From the NCBI GenBank assembly GCA_003482405.1, contig DMZB01000077.1:1-7146 (forward strand): a DNA stretch of 7,146 nucleotides, in the 5' to 3' direction. This DNA is from Lactobacillus sp. GTDB taxonomy: Bacteria; Bacillota; Bacilli; Lactobacillales; Lactobacillaceae. The notes beneath the pieces were generated by a model. It was not told the DNA's origin. It searched no databases and worked only from the letters and a program-made list of their open reading frames with translations. A program made the translations under genes and the position numbers. Shown here piece by piece: positions 3,186 through 7,146 of the stretch. Within the stretch, counting starts at the first letter, position 1, and each line of letters opens with the position of its first letter.

Positions 3186-5183
3186 ATGAAGGATTACTTT
3201 CAGCGTATTGGTCGATCGTTAATGCTACCTGTGGCGACATTACCAGCCGCAGCATTGCTAATTGGGATCGGGAATTGGATCGGTGGTAAAACCACGGTCG
3301 GCGTTTTCCTTGTAAACGGGGGTACGGCCATTTTGGACAACCTAGCGTTACTATTCGCCATTGGGTTGGCACTTGGAATGTCGGAACGGCAAGATGGTGC
3401 AGCTGCGATCGCTGGGTTGGTGGCCTACATTGTGCCAGATTACATGCTGAACCCAACTCAGTTGGCAACGCTATTACATATAAAGGTGAGTGCAGTCAAT
3501 CCTGCGTTTACCGCCATTCATAACAACGTGTTGATTGGGATTATTGCCGGATTGATTGCCGCAGCGTTGTTTAATCGGTTCCATGAAACTAAATTGCCGA
3601 TGGCGCTATCATTTTTCTCAGGCAAACGGTGTGTCCCGATTTTGGCCGCAATCACGATGCTGGGCGTGACGTTAGTGATGCTCTTTGTTTGGCCAGCATT
3701 CTATGGTGCGTTAGTCGTGTTTGGGACGACGATTTCCAAGATGGGCTGGGTCGGCGCTGGACTGTACGGATTCTTCAACCGGTTACTGATTCCAACAGGA
3801 TTACACCACGCGCTAAACGCGGTCTTCTGGTTCAATGTTGCAGGAATCAATGATATGGGTAAATGGTTGGCTGGCACCGGTGTCAAAGGTGTGACTGGGC
3901 GGTACATGGCTGGCTTTTTCCCGGTCATGATGTTTGGACTACCAGCGGGGGCCTATGCGATCTATCGTAACGCCAAGCCGCAAAATAAAAAGAAAACTGG
4001 TTCATTGATGTTGGCTGGTGCCTTCGCTTCATTCTTTACGGGTGTAAGTGAACCACTGGAATTCTCCTTTATGTTTGTCGCATGGCCGCTGTACGTGTTA
4101 CATGCAGTGTTTACCGGATTGTCATTGGCCTTTGCTGCGGCGATGCACTGGACGGCTGGCTTTTCATTCAGCGCAGGCTTCGTTGACTTTCTGTTGAGCA
4201 CCCGGATGCCATTGGCGCACTTGCCACTGATGTTGTTGGTACAAGGTGTCGTGATGGCCGGGATTTACTACTTTGGTTTTGATTTTGCCATTAAACGGTT
4301 TGATCTCAAAACACCGGGCCGTGAGGATGACGCCGAATTAGCAACTGACGACGCGAACGAGGGTGCCACCGATGATAAATATTTGCGTCAGGGCCGTCGC
4401 ATCTGGGCCGCAGTTGGTGGCAAAAATAACATTCAAGCGATGGGCAACTGCACCACGCGTTTACGTTGGAAGTTAAATGATACGAGTAAGATCGACCAGC
4501 CAGCAATTAAGGCCGCCGGTGTACCCGCCATCAATGTGTTGGACAAACACAATGTGCAGATCATTGTTGGCACTGAGGTTCAGTTTGTCGAAGATGCGCT
4601 GGAATCCATTTATCGCGGCGAAGTGCCTGCGACTGCCACGGCAAGTGAAAATAACGCAGGTCACATTAGTAACGAAGGGACAGGCGACGTAGCGGTTTTG
4701 CAGCCAACGGAATCATCTGATACAACCACGACGACGTTTGGTGCGGTTGCAACTGGTCGGCTGGTCAAATTGAGCGATGTGGGCGATGATACGTTTGCCG
4801 GCAAAGTGCTGGGTGATGGTTATGCCGTTGAGCCGAGTGCCAACACAATTGTGAGCCCGGTAGCTGGTAAGTTAACGATGATGTTCCCGACCAAGCACGC
4901 GTTTGGTGTAACGACCGCTGAAGGTTTGGAAATTTTGGTCCACATTGGCATTAATACCGTTGAGTTAGACGGGAAACCGTTTGAGGTGCTGGCTAATGTT
5001 GGTGACGAACTAGCAGCCGGTCAACCTGTGATTGATGCGGATATTCAGGCAATTCGTGACGCTGGCAAACCTGCCACGACGATGGTTGTTGTCACCAACA
5101 TGGATCACGTCGACAGTGTTCACGTCGATGCAGTGAAAAATGTGGATGTCGGCGACGATGTGGCCACAGTCACGAGCCACTAG
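3186..5183 (+). CDS. nagE: N-acetylglucosamine-type PTS permease, fused EIICBA
   Basis: This membrane transporter imports and phosphorylates its sugar, most likely GlcNAc, using phosphate passed from HPr. Numbering from ATG 3186 (665 residues): EIIC spans about 1-385 with many membrane helices, IPTGLHHALN (202-211) and the GVSEPLEF signature near E289. EIIB spans about 396-475 with phospho-cysteine C422 in CTTRLR. EIIA spans about 516-655 with H571 and phospho-histidine H586 in ILVHIG. The GLHHALNAVFWF segment and the FDLKTPGRED end of EIIC (372-381) resemble E. coli NagE rather than glucose permeases. A Thr-rich linker (five Thr at 513-517) joins EIIB and EIIA. ATG 3180 would add two residues, but GGAAGAG is better placed for 3186 and relatives start MK-YFQ. 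Three NagR-like sites upstream support the substrate call; glucosamine or glucose transport cannot be excluded. Confidence 0.86.
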   Translation: MKDYFQRIGRSLMLPVATLPAAALLIGIGNWIGGKTTVGVFLVNGGTAILDNLALLFAIGLALGMSERQDGAAAIAGLVAYIVPDYMLNPTQLATLLHIKVSAVNPAFTAIHNNVLIGIIAGLIAAALFNRFHETKLPMALSFFSGKRCVPILAAITMLGVTLVMLFVWPAFYGALVVFGTTISKMGWVGAGLYGFFNRLLIPTGLHHALNAVFWFNVAGINDMGKWLAGTGVKGVTGRYMAGFFPVMMFGLPAGAYAIYRNAKPQNKKKTGSLMLAGAFASFFTGVSEPLEFSFMFVAWPLYVLHAVFTGLSLAFAAAMHWTAGFSFSAGFVDFLLSTRMPLAHLPLMLLVQGVVMAGIYYFGFDFAIKRFDLKTPGREDDAELATDDANEGATDDKYLRQGRRIWAAVGGKNNIQAMGNCTTRLRWKLNDTSKIDQPAIKAAGVPAINVLDKHNVQIIVGTEVQFVEDALESIYRGEVPATATASENNAGHISNEGTGDVAVLQPTESSDTTTTTFGAVATGRLVKLSDVGDDTFAGKVLGDGYAVEPSANTIVSPVAGKLTMMFPTKHAFGVTTAEGLEILVHIGINTVELDGKPFEVLANVGDELAAGQPVIDADIQAIRDAGKPATTMVVVTNMDHVDSVHVDAVKNVDVGDDVATVTSH

Positions 5184-5228
5184 AAAATGGTGGTGCGAAT
5201 GTTCCTGTAAATTTGCCGCCGGAATGCG

Positions 5229-5249
5229 TATACTAGTGGAAATAGTATA
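5229..5249 (+). promoter_or_regulatory. Promoter -10 built into an inverted repeat
   Basis: TATACTA (5229-5235) and TAGTATA (5243-5249) form an exact 7-bp inverted repeat with a 7-base spacer. The left arm includes TATACT, a good -10 box; the -35 at 17 bases (TGTAAA, 5206-5211) is weak. The repeat also spans the expected transcription start, so it is a plausible repressor operator for the downstream DUF2185 gene, or a short hairpin at the 5' end of its mRNA. Confidence 0.45.
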
Positions 5250-5281
5250 GAAGCGAGTAGTGCATTTGAGGAGGAAATTTC

Positions 5282-5713
5282 GTGGCAGATAACGGGGAAG
5301 ATATTATTGCAAAACCATTGAAACATGCGGGAGCCAGTTTGGTTTCCAACACCATTTTGAAGGGTGAAGGACCGTTGAAATATGCAATTCGTGAAGATTC
5401 AGTTGCGGAAGCAGACAACGGTTGGCGGTTTTTTGCTGAAAATGACACGGATCCCTTGAGTACCGAAATGACGCCGATTGATTTCAATCTGATTTTGCGG
5501 ATGCAGCCGGCTGTGTTTGGCATTTATGAGTATCCGGCTGGCAGTACGTTGCAGTTAGTTGTTGATCCAGATGGTAGTGATCAGTGGTGGGATAATGACC
5601 TGGCTCATCCCGTCAAGGTTCGGACGCCGAAGCCCGAGGAACTGGCTGATGATGCGCCTTCGGATGACTCAGATGACGAACACGATAACAGCGCGACCGA
5701 CACTGATAAATGA
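5282..5713 (+). CDS. DUF2185 (Imm33-like) domain protein with acidic tail
   Basis: A soluble protein of 143 residues. Residues about 18-95 match what I recall of DUF2185 (PF09951, also called Imm33): SNTILKGEGPLKYAIRED, then NGWRFFAEND, then a central LILRMQPAVFGIYEYPAGS leading to LQLVVDPDG. Some members of this family are thought to be immunity proteins of polymorphic toxin systems, but many are stand-alone and of unknown role. The last 28 residues are nearly all Asp, Glu, Ser, Thr and Ala, a disordered acidic tail that looks like an addition to the domain. The GTG start has an excellent AGGAGG (5269-5274) at 7 bases. It lies 98 bases after nagE with its own candidate promoter, and no toxin gene is adjacent. 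Function unknown. Confidence 0.72.
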   Translation: MADNGEDIIAKPLKHAGASLVSNTILKGEGPLKYAIREDSVAEADNGWRFFAENDTDPLSTEMTPIDFNLILRMQPAVFGIYEYPAGSTLQLVVDPDGSDQWWDNDLAHPVKVRTPKPEELADDAPSDDSDDEHDNSATDTDK

Positions 5714-5732
5714 AATAAAATAAGACAAACTA

Positions 5733-5804
5733 AAAACCATCATTCATGATTTTGACCGCTAGCAGTTACCAGTAGTTATAACCAAGAATGATGGTTTTGT
5801 TTTT
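5733..5804. terminator. Bidirectional terminator between convergent genes
   Basis: AAAACCATCATTC (5733-5745) and GAATGATGGTTTT (5786-5798) make an exact 13-bp stem. The plus strand continues GTTTTT and the minus strand TAG after TTTTT, so it can serve the DUF2185 gene and fem from both sides. The 40-base loop is unusually long and includes the palindrome GTTATAAC (5775-5782). Confidence 0.82.
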
Positions 5805-5821
5805 GTGACATCAGCAATCAG

Positions 5822-7078
5822 CTAGGCGCGACCCAGCAGGTGCTGTAAACCAGTTACACATTTATACATGAATGGGCGAACGGGGCGTTCAAACACACCG
5901 ATCGTTTCAAACGTGGAACCACTGAACCCTTGTTTGAACCGTAAGACACCATCCTTACCGTCAAACGTACCGGTCACACCGTAGAAGTTGTAGTTGGTAA
6001 TGTGTTGTTTGACACCTTCTGTCAGCATGTGGTTTTGAATCACATATGGCGCTAAGAAAATCTTGAAGTCTTCATTCGTAAAACTAAAGGCATAGGCGAT
6101 TTCTTGTGGTTGAATCACAAACATAGCACCGGCAGGCACGGCAATATCGCCATACTTAGCACGCAGATCTTTAGCGATTTGAATGTGCTTTTCATGTGGT
6201 GCAACCTGTTTTTCGAACTGGGCCTTCTTTGTCTTGTGCGACTTACTGTCTGGGTAGTCTATGAGGGCCGCTTCCTCTTTAGCGATGTTTTCCTGAATCT
6301 TGAGAATCGTGTCCTTTTGTTCCTGAATAAAGTCGGGGAGGTTTAGTTCGGCAAAGATAAACTTGATGTTATCGCCAAAAGCTTTGTAACATTTTTGGTA
6401 GTAATCCAATGGCTTATCTTTGAAACCGCGCCGATCGGCTGTTGCAGTGGTGTATTTCTGAAACTTATCGAGTTCGTCATAACCGATCTGACGCAACTTG
6501 ACACCATAGGCAGGGGCTTTCTTCAAGGCTGACTTAACGGGCTTACGGTAAGATTGATGCAACGTCTCTTCGGTTAAATCGGTGAGTGGCTTAACAAACT
6601 GGTAACCGAGGGAAACCTTGGAAAAGTGACCGTCGTTGCCGACAGGTGTTACCGGTGTGTAGGAAAAATCGGCTGCCTCTAAATTAGGAACAGCGCTTTG
6701 GTTTGCTTCACTCAGCAGTTGTCCTTCGTCACCATATTCTTTGATGAACAAGTTTGGTAACCACCGTAGCAATAGGCCCTTCTTGGACTTGCAGTAGGCT
6801 GTCATCTGGTCGGCGAAGAAGTGAACGAGTGGCTTGTTATCGTAATCCATCAAAGGTCCACTGGTTACTTCGAACAGATAACCGACACGCAGCTTTCGTT
6901 GACTGTACATAGCGCCGGCAATGAGCGCGCCACTGTCATCGGTCACGCCAACATAGCCCGTGGAAGATCCACGCTCGGACAGGACCTCAGCCTGATAACT
7001 GGTCTGATAAAATGTGCCTTGCGGATGATGTGCCTCAAACTTCATAAATTCATCTGCTGTAATTTGCTTGAACTGCAT
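5822..7078 (-). CDS. FemABX-family aminoacyl-tRNA-dependent peptidoglycan bridge transferase
   Basis: A cytoplasmic or membrane-edge enzyme of the FemA/FemB/MurM/FemX class, which adds amino acids from charged tRNA to the side chain of lipid II to build the peptidoglycan cross-bridge. The 418-residue length is normal. Two GNAT-like halves are seen: an N-terminal half with FYQTSYQAEVL (23-33), FEVTSGPLMDYD (69-80) and LLLRWLPNLF (102-111), and a second with ADRRGFKDKPLDYY (214-227). A charged helical segment at about 250-308 is the coiled-coil arm that FemA-type proteins carry. The ending NFYGVTGTF (364-372) and LRFKQGFSGSTFETIGVF (379-396) is diagnostic. ATG is preceded by CGGGGGTT with a 6-base gap. 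It is a single gene here, so which amino acid is added and at which position cannot be told. Confidence 0.88.
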   Translation of the reverse strand: MQFKQITADEFMKFEAHHPQGTFYQTSYQAEVLSERGSSTGYVGVTDDSGALIAGAMYSQRKLRVGYLFEVTSGPLMDYDNKPLVHFFADQMTAYCKSKKGLLLRWLPNLFIKEYGDEGQLLSEANQSAVPNLEAADFSYTPVTPVGNDGHFSKVSLGYQFVKPLTDLTEETLHQSYRKPVKSALKKAPAYGVKLRQIGYDELDKFQKYTTATADRRGFKDKPLDYYQKCYKAFGDNIKFIFAELNLPDFIQEQKDTILKIQENIAKEEAALIDYPDSKSHKTKKAQFEKQVAPHEKHIQIAKDLRAKYGDIAVPAGAMFVIQPQEIAYAFSFTNEDFKIFLAPYVIQNHMLTEGVKQHITNYNFYGVTGTFDGKDGVLRFKQGFSGSTFETIGVFERPVRPFMYKCVTGLQHLLGRA

Positions 7079-7133
7079 GTTTAACCCCCGAAATTTGATT
7101 ATGTACGATCCATGTGTAATATCATACCCAAAT

Positions 7134-7139
7134 TGTCAA
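7134..7139 (-). promoter_or_regulatory. Possible -35 box for fem
   Basis: On the minus strand a perfect TTGACA (7139-7134) lies 56 bases ahead of the fem start, but the hexamer at 17 bases (CACATG) is a poor -10. TATGAT (7126-7121) is a better -10 but its -35 would fall at the window edge. The promoter is probably in this region without a settled position. Confidence 0.3.
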
Positions 7140-7146
7140 ATCAAGT

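Noticed and set aside
3962..4201. Minus-strand ORF inside nagE, with other ORFs of 60-95 codons on either strand in nagE.
   Set aside because: They are shadows of the EIICBA reading frame, without ribosome binding sites or recognisable domains.
6821..7084. 87-residue plus-strand ORF across the 5' end of fem.
   Set aside because: It is antisense to the conserved Fem N-terminal half and shows no independent coding features.

Overview
The window looks like chromosome of a low-to-mid GC Gram-positive bacterium of the Lactobacillaceae type. The clues are strong AGGAGG/AAAGGAG ribosome binding sites, a paired crcB locus, a DegV (FakB-like) protein, a fused PTS IICBA permease of the N-acetylglucosamine type, and a FemABX peptidoglycan-bridge enzyme. 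The species cannot be fixed from this sequence.

Layout from left to right. Positions 1-254 hold no long ORF, but the minus strand carries a near-consensus promoter (206-234), a good ribosome binding site, a 15-codon mini-ORF (119-166) and overlapping inverted repeats that could form mutually exclusive hairpins reading out of the left edge. Next is an AT-rich toxin-antitoxin operon on the minus strand (255-895): a Gp49/HigB/RelE-like toxin followed by an overlapping XRE antitoxin, probably preceded by a 10-residue upstream ORF (892-924). Then 929-1158 is a non-coding gap with a hairpin plus T7 tract and candidate promoters. On the plus strand come two overlapping crcB genes (fluoride channel subunits, 1159-1957) and a degV gene (2014-2883) closed by a strong terminator. 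A regulatory region of about 300 bp (2884-3185) contains three ATTGGTAYA elements resembling GntR/HutC-type (NagR/YvoA) operators. It precedes nagE (3186-5183), and then a DUF2185 (Imm33-like) gene with an acidic tail (5282-5713). A 13-bp-stem convergent terminator separates this gene from a fem gene on the minus strand (5822-7078), whose upstream region reaches the right edge.

Most of this is ordinary core-type sequence: fluoride export, fatty-acid handling, amino-sugar import and cell-wall bridge synthesis. The NagR-like sites and the NagE family features agree with each other: the permease is probably induced by GlcNAc or glucosamine-6-phosphate. The accessory-looking part is the left 1.1 kb. 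The toxin-antitoxin operon is clearly poorer in GC than the genes to its right (20 G/C of 60 in 541-600 against 34 of 60 in 4741-4800), and the leader-like RNA region lies beside it. I found no CRISPR array, tRNA, rRNA or insertion sequence.
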